Shown: positions 51,379 through 60,376, numbered from the stretch's first letter. The stretch is 64,000 bases of DNA from Nocardioides alpinus (GCF_900112035.1 NZ_FOKC01000006.1:124001-188000); one strand, 5' to 3'. Made by a program: numbers and translations. Notes: generated from the letters alone by a model not told the origin.

Positions 51379-53112
51379 TCAGGCGCCGTCCTCGGTCAGG
51401 GTCGTGACGGGCAGCCAGTCGGCGCCGAGCAGCTGGGCGACGTCGGCGAGTCCGGTGGTGTCGCCGCCCACCGTGTCGGACGCTGCGGCGATCCGCTCCA
51501 CCATGACCTTGCCGACCTGCTCCTCGACGGTGTCCTCGGCGTAGGCGATGTGCCACGGCGAGACCTGGTGGTCGCGGTGGGTGCGGCCGGTCACCTGCCG
51601 CCCGGCGATGCCCGAGAAGCGGGCCTGGTGGAAGACGCCGACCCGCGGCTCCGTGCTCGCGCAGTGGCCGTCGGCGAGGGTCTCGCCGGCGTGGAGGCTG
51701 ATCGAGGCGACCGTGGTGAAGACGCAGACCTTCGCCTGCCCGGTCTGGAACCTCAGCCGCTCGGCCTCCGGGTCGAACCGGTCGCGGCCGTAGATCGTGG
51801 CGACCTCGATGCCGGAGTCCCGCAGCCGGTCCGCGATCGGGTCGGCGGCGGTCGCGACGAACTCGACCGAGCACGCCACCTGACGTTCGGCCTGGACCTG
51901 CTGGGCGATCCAGGCGACCGTCGAGTCGACGCGGATGAGCCCGGCCTTCTGCCGGAAGCGCAGGAGTGCGGCCCGACCCAACGCCTTGTTGCGACCGCGA
52001 CGGGCGATGTCCATCTCTCGGCAGAACTCGCCCCACTCGGTCTCGTACGCCGTCCGCTCGGCCGGGGTGAGCGCCACCGGCATGCCGGAGATCGGCACCG
52101 GACCCCAGGGCGCGGCGCGGTGCAGCATCGCCGGTGGCCGCTCCTCGTCGAGCCAGCCGCGGACGAGCTTGAGGTCTGCCGCACGGCGCGCCGGGTCAAC
52201 TGTCCACGTCGCGCCGTAGCGTCCCGGTTCCAACCCGACGCCGTGGCGCTCGAGCGCGGCGGCGAACGCGTCCCCGGGACGCGTCGCCGACGTCCACTCC
52301 TTCATCGACTCGCCCAGCACCTGGGCGTAGGCCGGAGCGAGGTAGGGCAGTTCGAGCGGCGTGTGTCCGGGCGTCGCGGTCGTCGAGATGACGAACGGTG
52401 CCGTGTCGTGCGGCTTGCCGTGTCCGGAGATCCGGGCCCAGAGCTTCCACCGCTTCGTCGTCGTACGCCGCAGGGCGTGCGCCTCGTCGGCGATGATCAC
52501 GTCCCAGGTGTGGTCCGTGACCTTGTCCAGCCGGTCCCACGTGATGACGACCCACTCGAGGCCGCCGTGCCCCAGCGCCGTGATCGTCCGGCACCAGTGG
52601 CCGATCGTGATCGCGGCAGGCCTGTCGGCCACGACGAGCACCCGTCGCGCGCCGCGGAGGTCACCCACCGCCGTCGCCCCCAGAACCGCGGAGATCGTCT
52701 TGCCCACACCGGGCTCGTCCGCGAGCAGGAACTGCCGCCCGCCCGCTGCGGCGCGCGCCGCGATCGCGTCGGCCGCCTCGAACTGGATCCGCCGCGGCTC
52801 GAGCTCGTCGGTGGGCTCGGGGTCGGGCGTCGGACGGTCGGGATTGAGGGTGTTCTCGATGAACCGACCGAGCGTGTAGGGCCCCGGTGACCAGGGCGCC
52901 AGGTGCGCGGGCAGGTCGCGACCGACGTAGAGGTGGGTCTTGACCGCCGAGTGCCACGTGGCGCCGTCGACCTGCGTCCCGTACGGGATGTCGAGCACCC
53001 ACAGCCGCTCGCCGGGCCCGACGGTCGGCAACGGCCGCTGCTGTCGCGGGCCGCCGCGGCGCGGCGACGCGGGCTTGCGTCGACGAGCACCGGTTCGTCG
53101 AGTGCTGGCCAC
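51379..53112 (-). CDS. SF2 (SNF2-like) helicase, phage-type
   Basis: 577 aa. Basic N-terminus, then Walker A LADEPGVGKTIS (~135), DEAH box IIADEAHALRR (~205), motif III as TTATPGH, and a C-terminal lobe with VTGRTHRDHQ as motif VI. The compact layout without accessory domains resembles helicases of actinobacteriophages (inference from memory). No integrase, capsid or other phage gene is adjacent. GTG start with TAACGT 6 nt upstream. Confidence 0.75.
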   Translation of the reverse strand: MASTRRTGARRRKPASPRRGGPRQQRPLPTVGPGERLWVLDIPYGTQVDGATWHSAVKTHLYVGRDLPAHLAPWSPGPYTLGRFIENTLNPDRPTPDPEPTDELEPRRIQFEAADAIAARAAAGGRQFLLADEPGVGKTISAVLGATAVGDLRGARRVLVVADRPAAITIGHWCRTITALGHGGLEWVVITWDRLDKVTDHTWDVIIADEAHALRRTTTKRWKLWARISGHGKPHDTAPFVISTTATPGHTPLELPYLAPAYAQVLGESMKEWTSATRPGDAFAAALERHGVGLEPGRYGATWTVDPARRAADLKLVRGWLDEERPPAMLHRAAPWGPVPISGMPVALTPAERTAYETEWGEFCREMDIARRGRNKALGRAALLRFRQKAGLIRVDSTVAWIAQQVQAERQVACSVEFVATAADPIADRLRDSGIEVATIYGRDRFDPEAERLRFQTGQAKVCVFTTVASISLHAGETLADGHCASTEPRVGVFHQARFSGIAGRQVTGRTHRDHQVSPWHIAYAEDTVEEQVGKVMVERIAAASDTVGGDTTGLADVAQLLGADWLPVTTLTEDGA

Positions 53113-53432
53113 CCACGGACGTTATCGGGGTCGCGGGCCCGAACCGGGCGGGCGCGCCCACGGCGATGGTGGTCAGGGAGTTGCGACGCCCTGCGCCTCG
53201 TCGAGGGTGTCCGCATGGAGGAGACGAACAGCGCCTGGTCGGTCACGGTGGTGTTCTTCCTGCGGGTGGAGGTGCCGCCGACGATCGTGCCGCCGGGCTC
53301 CCCCGGAATGTCGTAGGCCATCTGCGAGCGAGACGAGCACGTCGGCGGACAACATGGAGAAGGTCCCGCCGCCCGCGCCACTCGGAGCGATGCCAGGGCT
53401 TCACGCCGTCCTGTGACGTGCGACCAGGGCGA
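53113..53432. other. Intergenic stretch, no supported gene
   Basis: 320 bp between the helicase and the IMPase-like gene. A minus-strand frame from ATG 53321 (MAYDIPGEPGGTIVGGTS...) has natural-looking composition for about 40 codons but then runs into helicase DNA without a family match; it may be a gene remnant. Apart from the helicase -10 box I see nothing else. Confidence 0.4.
53119..53124 (-). promoter_or_regulatory. -10 box of the helicase gene (leaderless)
   Basis: TAACGT on the minus strand, 6-nt spacer to GTG 53112. Confidence 0.5.
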
Positions 53433-54173
53433 TCAGGGCTGTGTGGGTCGCCGGATCGGCGGCGGCAATGATCCCGGACCGGAATGAACCGGGCCGCCGT
53501 CGAAGTCGGTGACCGTGCATCCGGCAGCCTCGCAGATCGCCAGACCGGCGCTGAAGTGGACGCTGTCCTGATGGTGCCCGTCCGTGACGTAGCCGAGCCG
53601 TTGGCCCGTTGCCACCCAGGCGAGGGCGAGCGTCGTGGATTCGATCCTCGGGCTGAAGTGCGCGCGGAGGTCGGGGTCCGCGGCGAGCTGCGCTCCTACG
53701 AACGGGCGGTCGAGCGGCCCATCGGCATTGATGTCGACGATGCGGTTGTGCGCGGCCGGACCCACCGTGTCTCGACCCTCGATCGTGAAGCCGTCGGCGC
53801 CCGAGCAGTAGACCTCGCCGCTCGGCGGGTGAGCGACCGCTGCAGCCGTGGTGGCGCCACCGTGCCTGAGCGCGACGTTGACGGAGAAGTGCGGCGTCAT
53901 CGCGGCGTAGTTGACCGTGCCGCACAGCGGATCGACCCGCCAGACACGCGCCCGGTCCGTGGCACCGACCTGTCCCAGCTCCTCCCCGACGAATCCGTCC
54001 TGCGGCCTCGTCGAGCCGATGACCTGCAAGATGGCCCGTTCGGAGGCCAGGTCTGCTTCCGTGGCGAAGTCAGTTCCCGTCTTGAACTGCTGCGTCAGAG
54101 CTGAGCCGTAGCGGTCCATCAGAGCGGCAGCGCCCGCACGTGCGGCCGCCAGTGCGACGTCCGCGTCTGACAT
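53433..54173 (-). CDS. Inositol-monophosphatase-family protein lacking two metal ligands
   Basis: 246 aa. The family skeleton is clear: TDFATEADLASER, GEELG, RVDPLCGTVNYA and a late VHFSAGLAICEAAGC. In active enzymes the third motif is DP-I/L-DGT and the fourth WDxAAG; here the second Asp is Cys and the Trp-Asp pair is His-Phe, removing two magnesium ligands. ATG 54173 with GGTGA upstream preferred; ATG 54308 would add 45 residues of doubtful sequence. Follows the TetR gene. Confidence 0.78.
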   Translation of the reverse strand: MSDADVALAAARAGAAALMDRYGSALTQQFKTGTDFATEADLASERAILQVIGSTRPQDGFVGEELGQVGATDRARVWRVDPLCGTVNYAAMTPHFSVNVALRHGGATTAAAVAHPPSGEVYCSGADGFTIEGRDTVGPAAHNRIVDINADGPLDRPFVGAQLAADPDLRAHFSPRIESTTLALAWVATGQRLGYVTDGHHQDSVHFSAGLAICEAAGCTVTDFDGGPVHSGPGSLPPPIRRPTQP

Positions 54174-54333
54174 GTCCGCGATCACCGCGCCATCGAACCA
54201 CGCGTGGCCGTGCCGGGCCCGGAGGCCGAGGCGTACGGCTGTGGTGTGGACGTGCGTCCGCCCGTCCTGAGTGGACGGCGCCAGTCGAGCGCCGCTCGTC
54301 ACCTCCATCAGGCCGTGATGTCGTGGTCCGACG

Positions 54334-54981
54334 CTAGCCGTCCCTCCGTGGCGCCTCGGGCGTCACCATGAGGGAGCTCAGCAGGTGGTCCATCAGAGGC
54401 CACAGCACGGTGTCCTCGGCGTCGTCGACGACGTCGATGAACTTGCTGAGCTCGAGCATCACGAAGCCGTGCAGGGCGGTCCACCACTGTGCTGCCACGG
54501 CCGCAGGGTCTCCCTCCCGCAACACTCCCGCCACCATGCCGCGTTCCATGAACTGCTTGATCTGCTCGAAGGCGTCCAGCCCCAGGATCCGGTCCTCGTA
54601 GTGGAGGCGGTAGTCGCCGAGCGTGGCCGAGCCGAACATCACCGCGTAGAGGTCGGGGTCCGCTTGGGCGTGCGCGCGATAGGCAGCAGCCGCGTTGCGC
54701 AGGTCCAGTAGCGGGTCCTCGGTGATCGGCACCTCCGCCACTCGCGCGAAGAGCCGGCGGAAGCCTTCGCCCACCATGGCGCGGACCAGACCGGGCATGC
54801 CCCCGAAATGCGTGTAGACGGCCATGGTGGACGTGCCGGTGGCGGTGGCCAGCTTCCGTGCGGACAGCGCCGAGGGGCCCTGGTCGCGCACCATGTGGGC
54901 GGCGACCTCGAGCAGCCGTCGACGCACCTCCGCGGAGGACGCGCTCCGGCCTGCGACTGTCTGGTCCACTCTCCCTGCCAC
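54334..54981 (-). CDS. TetR/AcrR family transcriptional regulator
   Basis: 215 aa. N-terminal helix-turn-helix (~20-65) with SARKLATATGTSTMAVYTHFG, then a WHG-type ligand domain (WWTALHGFVMLELSKF). Divergent from the carotenoid oxygenase gene with a perfect operator-like palindrome between, so it probably represses that gene and itself. GTG start with AGGAGG upstream. Confidence 0.88.
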   Translation of the reverse strand: MAGRVDQTVAGRSASSAEVRRRLLEVAAHMVRDQGPSALSARKLATATGTSTMAVYTHFGGMPGLVRAMVGEGFRRLFARVAEVPITEDPLLDLRNAAAAYRAHAQADPDLYAVMFGSATLGDYRLHYEDRILGLDAFEQIKQFMERGMVAGVLREGDPAAVAAQWWTALHGFVMLELSKFIDVVDDAEDTVLWPLMDHLLSSLMVTPEAPRRDG

Positions 54982-55017
54982 CCTTGCCAGCCTCCTGTCA
55001 CGGGGTTACGGTCCAAT

Positions 55018-55032
55018 CATAACGGCGTTATG
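55018..55032. promoter_or_regulatory. Operator-like palindrome of the TetR regulator
   Basis: CATAACGGCGTTATG, a perfect 7-1-7 inverted repeat 18 bp before the oxygenase ATG at 55051 and 36 bp from the TetR start. The AACGNCGTT core is common among TetR-family sites. Confidence 0.7.
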
Positions 55033-55050
55033 GATGGGAAGTGCAGCACC

Positions 55051-56463
55051 ATGCCGAACCGATACCTCACCGACAACTTCGCGCCGGTCCACACAGAGCT
55101 GACGGCCTTCGACCTGCCCGTGACCGGTCATCTGCCCGAGCACCTCGACGGCCGCTACCTGCGCAACGGACCCAATCCGGCCGAGGACCTGGGCCCGCAA
55201 CACCACTGGTTCCTCGGCCAGGGCATGGTGCACGGTGTCCGGATCGCCGACGGACGCGCGGAGTGGTACCGCAACAGGTGGGTCAAGCCGGAGGGCGAGG
55301 ACCACGGACCGAACACCAACGTGGTCCAGCACGCCGGCAAGACCTTGGCGATCGTCGAGTCCGGGCCCGCGCCGTACGAGCTGACCTTCGAGCTCGACAG
55401 TGTCGGTCGCTGCGACTTCGGCGGCACCCTCGACTTCGGCGGGTCGCAGGGCTACACCGCTCATCCGCATGCCGACCCCGTCTCCGGCGACCTGCACGCG
55501 ATCTCGTACAACTGGGTGCGGGGCACCAAGGTCGACTACACCGTGGTCGGCGCCGACGGCACCGTCGTCAAGCACGTGGAGATCGAGACCGGCGGAATGC
55601 CGATGATCCACGACTGCGCCCTCACCGAGCACTACGTGGTGATCTACGACCTGCCGGTCACCTTCGACATGGGCATGGTGACCGACGGCGTCCCACGCCT
55701 GGCACGGCTCACACCCGGGCAGCAGCGCGACGCGCTGGGGGGCAACCCGATGCCCGAGTGGATCGTCGACGCCGTGGCCCGCGGCGAGTCCGTCACCAAC
55801 CCCGCGGCACCGCTGCCCTACTCGTGGGACCCCGACCACGTGGCGCGGATCGGCCTGGTGCCCCGCGACGGCGACGGATTCGACGTGCGCTGGTTCGAGA
55901 TCGACCCCTGCTACGTCTTCCACACCCTCAACGCCTACGAGAGCGGATCGCCGGGCAGCCCCGAGGTCGTCCTGGACGTGGTGCGCCACCCGCGGATGTT
56001 CGCCACCGACTACACCGGACCCAACGAGGGCCTCGCATCACTGGTGCGCTTCACCCTGGACCTCAGCTCGGGCAAGGCCCGCGAACACCGCTTCGATGAG
56101 CACGCCCAGGAGTTCCCGCGCTACGACGAGCGGCTGACCGGGAAGCCGCACCGCTTCGGCTACACAGTGGGGATGGTCGGGGCCGGATTCGGCGACACCG
56201 TGCTCAAGCACGATGTGGTGGCCGGCACCACCCAGAGCCGCAGGCTCGGTGCGGGCCGCGAGGCCGGAGAGTTCTGTTTCGTGCCCGACCCGGGCTCCGA
56301 CGGCGAGGACCACGGCGTGCTCATGGGCTACGTCCACGACCGGGCCACCGATCGCAGTGACCTGGTGCTGCTGGACGCCCAGACCCTCGAGGACGTCGCC
56401 GCCGTGCACCTCCCCGGCCGGGTGCCCACCGGCTTCCACGGCAACTGGGCTCTAAAGTCGTGA
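55051..56463 (+). CDS. Carotenoid oxygenase family protein
   Basis: 470 aa seven-bladed-propeller non-heme iron dioxygenase that cleaves carotenoid or stilbene-like double bonds. Iron histidines are in TAHPHADP, MIHDCALTEHY, YVFHTLNAYE and the final TGFHGNW. YLRNGPNPAE is a family start motif. ATG 55051 chosen (GGGAAG upstream); ATG 55030 lies inside the operator palindrome. Last bases overlap the next gene's promoter. Confidence 0.9.
   Translation: MPNRYLTDNFAPVHTELTAFDLPVTGHLPEHLDGRYLRNGPNPAEDLGPQHHWFLGQGMVHGVRIADGRAEWYRNRWVKPEGEDHGPNTNVVQHAGKTLAIVESGPAPYELTFELDSVGRCDFGGTLDFGGSQGYTAHPHADPVSGDLHAISYNWVRGTKVDYTVVGADGTVVKHVEIETGGMPMIHDCALTEHYVVIYDLPVTFDMGMVTDGVPRLARLTPGQQRDALGGNPMPEWIVDAVARGESVTNPAAPLPYSWDPDHVARIGLVPRDGDGFDVRWFEIDPCYVFHTLNAYESGSPGSPEVVLDVVRHPRMFATDYTGPNEGLASLVRFTLDLSSGKAREHRFDEHAQEFPRYDERLTGKPHRFGYTVGMVGAGFGDTVLKHDVVAGTTQSRRLGAGREAGEFCFVPDPGSDGEDHGVLMGYVHDRATDRSDLVLLDAQTLEDVAAVHLPGRVPTGFHGNWALKS
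56453..56458 (+). promoter_or_regulatory. -10 box of the YceH-VOC gene inside the oxygenase 3' end
   Basis: TAAAGT, 6-nt spacer to GTG 56465, lies within the last codons of the carotenoid oxygenase gene. Confidence 0.45.
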
Positions 56464-56464
56464 C

Positions 56465-57379
56465 GTGACAGAACTCCCCGTCCTCGATGCGACCGACCAG
56501 CGCATCCTCGGCAGCCTGCTGGAGAAGCAGACGACCGTGCCCGCCACCTATCCTCTGTCCGCGAACGCACTGGTGTCGGCGTGCAACCAGTCGAGCAGCC
56601 GCGACCCGGTCACCGACCTCGACCAGCAGGTCGTCGAGCGGACCGCGAAGTCGCTCAAGGAGCGCGGGCTGCTGCGGATCGTGTGGTCCGACACCGGGCG
56701 CCGGACACTGAAGTACCACCAGATCCTCGATGAGCATCTCGCCCTCGAGCCTGACCAGCGGGCGCTGCTCACGGTGCTGCTGCTCCGGGGCGCCCAGGCG
56801 CCGGGTGAGCTGCGCACCCGCACCCAGCGGTTGCACGGGTTCGCCGACCGCGGCCAGGTCGAGGAGTGCCTGCGCCGGATGGCGAGCCGCGCGCAACCGC
56901 TGGTGCGCGAGCTCGAGCGTCGCTCGGGCCAGCAGGACCCGCGCTGGATCCACCTCCTGGGCGCCGCGCCGGAGCAGACCCCGGGCGAAACCGGCCAGGT
57001 GGGGAGTGCCGACCCGTCGCGCATCCGCGTCACGCAGATCATCGCCGACCTCCACGTACCGGACCTCCCCGCCTCCAGGCGCTTCTACAGCGACTACCTC
57101 GGGTTGGCCGAGGAGGAGTTCAACCTGGGCTGGGTGGCCCGCCACACGTCGCCGGGATCCAGGGCGACGCTCCAGGTGATGACCAGCGACGCCACTGCAC
57201 CCGTGGACCCCGTGGTCACGGTCATGGTCGACGACGTCGAAGCCGCCTACCTCCAAGCACAGGAACGTGGGTACGAGATCGTGCATCCCCTCACCACTGA
57301 GGCATGGGGCGTGACTCGGTTCTTCGTCCGCGCTCCCGACGGCAACGTGCTCAACGTCGTCCAGCAGCACGCACGCTGA
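56465..57379 (+). CDS. YceH (DUF480)-VOC fusion protein
   Basis: 304 aa. Residues 1-175 are the tandem winged-helix YceH fold (RILGSLLEKQTTVPATYPLSAN, VVERTAKSLKERGL); residues ~185-304 are a VOC/glyoxalase domain (VTQIIADLHVPDLPAS, ending APDGNVLNVVQ). YceH alone is ~215 aa in E. coli, so this is a true fusion with no internal stop. GTG start 1 bp after the oxygenase stop. Confidence 0.85.
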   Translation: MTELPVLDATDQRILGSLLEKQTTVPATYPLSANALVSACNQSSSRDPVTDLDQQVVERTAKSLKERGLLRIVWSDTGRRTLKYHQILDEHLALEPDQRALLTVLLLRGAQAPGELRTRTQRLHGFADRGQVEECLRRMASRAQPLVRELERRSGQQDPRWIHLLGAAPEQTPGETGQVGSADPSRIRVTQIIADLHVPDLPASRRFYSDYLGLAEEEFNLGWVARHTSPGSRATLQVMTSDATAPVDPVVTVMVDDVEAAYLQAQERGYEIVHPLTTEAWGVTRFFVRAPDGNVLNVVQQHAR

Positions 57380-57422
57380 GGGTCTTGCCTTGGAATGAGC
57401 GACGCACTCGGTGGTCGACGTA

Positions 57423-57441
57423 CGCCTCGCAGCACGAGGCG
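57423..57441. terminator. Possible hairpin between convergent genes
   Basis: CGCCTCG-CAGCA-CGAGGCG, a perfect 7-bp stem between the YceH-VOC and kinase genes; no U tract, so only a weak terminator candidate. Confidence 0.3.
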
Positions 57442-57462
57442 CGACAGGTGCTGCCGCTCGTC

Positions 57463-58011
57463 CTACTGGTGGGGCTCGAGGTAGCGAAGAGCTGCGCTGA
57501 GATTCTCATCTGCCGCACTCTCGGCATCGAGTCGAAGCCAGTCACGCTCCGGACGCACGAGCTGCGTCTGCCAGGTCGCAAGTGTCTCCTCGGCTGTACC
57601 GAACTCCCACTCAGTCCCTGGGACCGGTGCCGTTGCCGACGCCACCTGCGAGAGCCGTGGCGACCGCGCGTCGAGACGAGCCAGCACCAGCGACCAGTCC
57701 TGCACCCAGAGCTCGATGAATGCGTACCGCACCCCGTTCGCATGAGCGACCTGCCGGCCGGAGTCGAGCAGCTCGTGATACCTGCATGGCGAGTCGAGGA
57801 GCACGCCTCGCCCCTGCTCAAGCACGTCCCCCGCGAGCGCCAGGGCGGCGGCGTACGTGACGCGCCCTGCGGCCGCGACGGACACACCGGACTCGATGAT
57901 CGAGCTCTTCAGGACGTCGGTGTCCACGACCACGAGGCCGGTGGCCTCCGCGACAGATCTGGCCAGAGTGGACTTGCCCGAACCGGGCACCCCAGAGAGT
58001 TGTACGAGCAC
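57463..58011 (-). CDS. P-loop kinase (AAA_33/zeta-like)
   Basis: 182 aa with Walker A SGVPGSGKSTLA at residues 6-17 and VVVDTDVLKSSI; overall like small-molecule kinases used in nucleotide or antibiotic metabolism, substrate unknown. GTG start. TAGGTT upstream overlaps the stop codon of the MerR gene. Same direction as MerR. Confidence 0.8.
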   Translation of the reverse strand: MLVQLSGVPGSGKSTLARSVAEATGLVVVDTDVLKSSIIESGVSVAAAGRVTYAAALALAGDVLEQGRGVLLDSPCRYHELLDSGRQVAHANGVRYAFIELWVQDWSLVLARLDARSPRLSQVASATAPVPGTEWEFGTAEETLATWQTQLVRPERDWLRLDAESAADENLSAALRYLEPHQ

Positions 58012-58017
58012 CGATCG

Positions 58018-58023
58018 AACCTA
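58018..58023 (-). promoter_or_regulatory. -10 box of the kinase gene, overlapping the MerR stop
   Basis: TAGGTT on the minus strand; its TAG is the stop codon of the upstream MerR gene. Spacer of 6 nt to GTG 58011. Confidence 0.55.
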
Positions 58024-58911
58024 ACCCGCTCGTGACTCGTGGGCGGCCAGTTCTTCGACCAGCTCCATGCAACGTAGGCGGGCCGGGGAGAAGTCGTACG
58101 GCATCTTTCCAGCCGCGTCGACGAATGCGCTCATGGACTCCTGCCCGGCCCCCTCCCCGCCGTCATCAGCGGTAGCAGCGTGCAAGGCGTCCCAGGAGTC
58201 GACGAGCGCTTCGTCGACCTGATTCAGGCCGGAATCTTCAAACACAGCGTGCAGTGCCAGCTCGAACGCGTGCCGCTCGGCCGCCACCTGTACCACGAGG
58301 GGGTCGTCGACAGCGATCGTGTCGTCGAGCGCCTCCTCGGCGGCATCGACGCGGTCGGACTCCTCCCGCATACCCGGGTGAGTGGCCAAGGCGATGTAGC
58401 GCGAGGCGTTGAGGGCCGCACCCAGCGGACCGAAGATCCGCTCGATCACCAGCAGGTTGTCGAGGTCCGCCTGGCGCAGGGAGCCCTCCGGCAGGCTCTC
58501 GAGGCGGGCGGTGACGACCCGGGAGAGCAGACCCATCCTGCTGCCTTGGGTGCGCATGCGCTGCACCGCAGCCCGCTGACGCTGAAGTTCTGCTTCCTGG
58601 GCGGCGAGGGTTGTCTCCAGCCGATCCAGGATGCCGGCGACGTCGTGGTCGCTTCCGGCACCAGCAGGAGGCGTGTGTGCAAAGGCGTCACGGATGTCGT
58701 CCAGGGCGATCCCGGCGTCGGCCATCTTCCTGATCCACAGCAGCCGGATCATCTCGGCGTACCCGTAGCGGCGGCGGTCGTCACTGCCGCGATCGGGCTC
58801 GGGCAGCAGGCCGATCTCGTGATAGTGACGGATCGCCCGCGGTGTGGTGCCGACGAACGATGCCGCGTCCCCGATCTTCACCTGACGTGGCGGAACGAAG
58901 GACGAGTACAT
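58021..58911 (-). CDS. MerR family transcriptional regulator
   Basis: 296 aa. Residues ~10-75 hold the MerR helix-turn-helix and wing (VKIGDAASFVGTTPRAIRHYHEIGLLPEP, YAEMIRLLWIRKM), then a coiled dimer helix (RLETTLAAQEAELQRQR) and a ~150-residue helical effector domain, longer than in metal sensors and likely binding a small molecule. ATG 58911 chosen. Divergent from the sulfatase across 160 bp; I could not find a convincing MerR dyad there. Confidence 0.87.
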   Translation of the reverse strand: MYSSFVPPRQVKIGDAASFVGTTPRAIRHYHEIGLLPEPDRGSDDRRRYGYAEMIRLLWIRKMADAGIALDDIRDAFAHTPPAGAGSDHDVAGILDRLETTLAAQEAELQRQRAAVQRMRTQGSRMGLLSRVVTARLESLPEGSLRQADLDNLLVIERIFGPLGAALNASRYIALATHPGMREESDRVDAAEEALDDTIAVDDPLVVQVAAERHAFELALHAVFEDSGLNQVDEALVDSWDALHAATADDGGEGAGQESMSAFVDAAGKMPYDFSPARLRCMELVEELAAHESRAG

Positions 58912-59059
58912 AGGGCGGGGCCTTCCTCGATGGGACGAGACGTGAGACCACCGGACCACATGACGTTACGGAAGGTGCAACTCCCAACAGCGCACCGGCT
59001 GAGCCGCGATGCGTCGGCCGCGCGGCACCATGGTGGCGCACGGCGGGACTCGGCGTGCG

Positions 59060-59065
59060 TATGGT
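59060..59065 (+). promoter_or_regulatory. -10 box of the sulfatase gene (leaderless)
   Basis: TATGGT, 6-nt spacer to GTG 59072. Confidence 0.5.
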
Positions 59066-59071
59066 GTGGAC

Positions 59072-60331
59072 GTGCCCGACAACGTCCTGTGGATCGTCAC
59101 GGACGACCAGATGCGCTCGACGCTGCGGTCGATGGACCGCACCTGGCGGCGACTGGTTCGCAAGGGCGTGCACTTCCGGCAGGGTTACAGCGCGATGCCC
59201 CTGTGCGGACCGGCGCGAGCTTCGATCCTCACCAGTCGCTACCCCCACAACCACGGGTGCGACACCAACATGACCCACCAGCCCTTCGTGGCTCAGGGGC
59301 ACGACCGGGACACAGCGGCGACCAGGATGAAGGAGGCCGGCTACGACACCGGCTACTTCGGGAAGTACATGAACGGACTCGGCGAACAGCCGTCGTACGT
59401 CGCCCCCGGCTGGGACCGGTGGGTGACGCTGCTCGATGGCATGATCGACGACCCCCGGATCAACGTCGACGGCGCGGTGCGGAAGGTCGCCTCGAAGCGG
59501 GAGTTCGACCATTTCGCCGCCCAGAGGCTGCGCCGCTTCATCCGTCGCCACCAGGACACCGGGCCGTGGTTCGCCGTGTACTCGCCGACGGCGCCCCACG
59601 GCCCGTACACGCCGAGCCCCAAGCATGCCGATGACTTCGACGAGGTTGCCTGGGACCCGCCGTCGTTCAACGAGGCCGACATGAGCGACAAGCCCACGTG
59701 GCTGCGGGACCTCCCGCCGCAGGACCGTCGCCGGATGCGCCAGATCTACGAGGGCAAGCTCGAGGAGCTCCAGGACGTCGACGACCAGATCGGCAAGATC
59801 CTGGACGCCCTGCGCCAGACGGGCCAACTCAGGAGAACGTGGATCTTCTTCGTCTCCGACAACGGCTACCTGCTGGGCGAGCACCGACTGCTCTCCAAGT
59901 CCCAGCCCTACGAGGAGGCAGCGGGCATCCCCTTCAGTGTGCGCGGGCCGGGTGTCGAGCCGCGCACCGTTGATGCGCTGGTCTCACAGGTCGACCTGAT
60001 GCCCACCACTCTCGAAATCGCCGACCTGGACCCGGACACCGGGCGCGAGCTCGACGGCCGATCCATGCTCGGGCCGCTCAGGTCAGGCGACTGGTCGTCC
60101 TGGCGAAGGCGCCTGATCATCGAGAACATCAACCTCGACTGGACGCTGCTCCGGGAAGGTTCCCATGCCTACGTCGAGCACCGCGGCACCGGGGAGTGGG
60201 AGCTCTACGACCTTGAGCGTGACCCCCACCAGCTCGCAAGCCTGCGGGACGCCGACGTCTCTGACTGGGCCAGGAAAACCGGGCAGTTCGCGGGCACGCA
60301 GGGCCTCGCACTACGCAGGCTCGAGCAATAG
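59072..60331 (+). CDS. Sulfatase family protein
   Basis: 419 aa, alkaline-phosphatase superfamily. PLCGPARASILTSRYPHNHG carries Cys45-x-P-x-Arg49, the residue converted to formylglycine, and TDDQ at 10-13 plus VSDNGYLLGEH supply calcium and catalytic ligands. No signal peptide, so probably cytosolic. A formylglycine-generating enzyme is needed but not in this window. GTG 59072 set by TATGGT; upstream frame is non-coding-like. Confidence 0.87.
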   Translation: MPDNVLWIVTDDQMRSTLRSMDRTWRRLVRKGVHFRQGYSAMPLCGPARASILTSRYPHNHGCDTNMTHQPFVAQGHDRDTAATRMKEAGYDTGYFGKYMNGLGEQPSYVAPGWDRWVTLLDGMIDDPRINVDGAVRKVASKREFDHFAAQRLRRFIRRHQDTGPWFAVYSPTAPHGPYTPSPKHADDFDEVAWDPPSFNEADMSDKPTWLRDLPPQDRRRMRQIYEGKLEELQDVDDQIGKILDALRQTGQLRRTWIFFVSDNGYLLGEHRLLSKSQPYEEAAGIPFSVRGPGVEPRTVDALVSQVDLMPTTLEIADLDPDTGRELDGRSMLGPLRSGDWSSWRRRLIIENINLDWTLLREGSHAYVEHRGTGEWELYDLERDPHQLASLRDADVSDWARKTGQFAGTQGLALRRLEQ

Positions 60332-60362
60332 CAGCGAGCCGACGGAACCACACAGGTCCGGC

Positions 60363-60376
60363 GGCGGCATGCCGCC
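60363..60376. terminator. Possible hairpin downstream of the sulfatase gene
   Basis: GGCGGC-AT-GCCGCC, a 6-bp stem with a 2-nt loop 31 bp after the stop; no U tract. The rest of 60332-60557 shows no gene. Confidence 0.25.
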
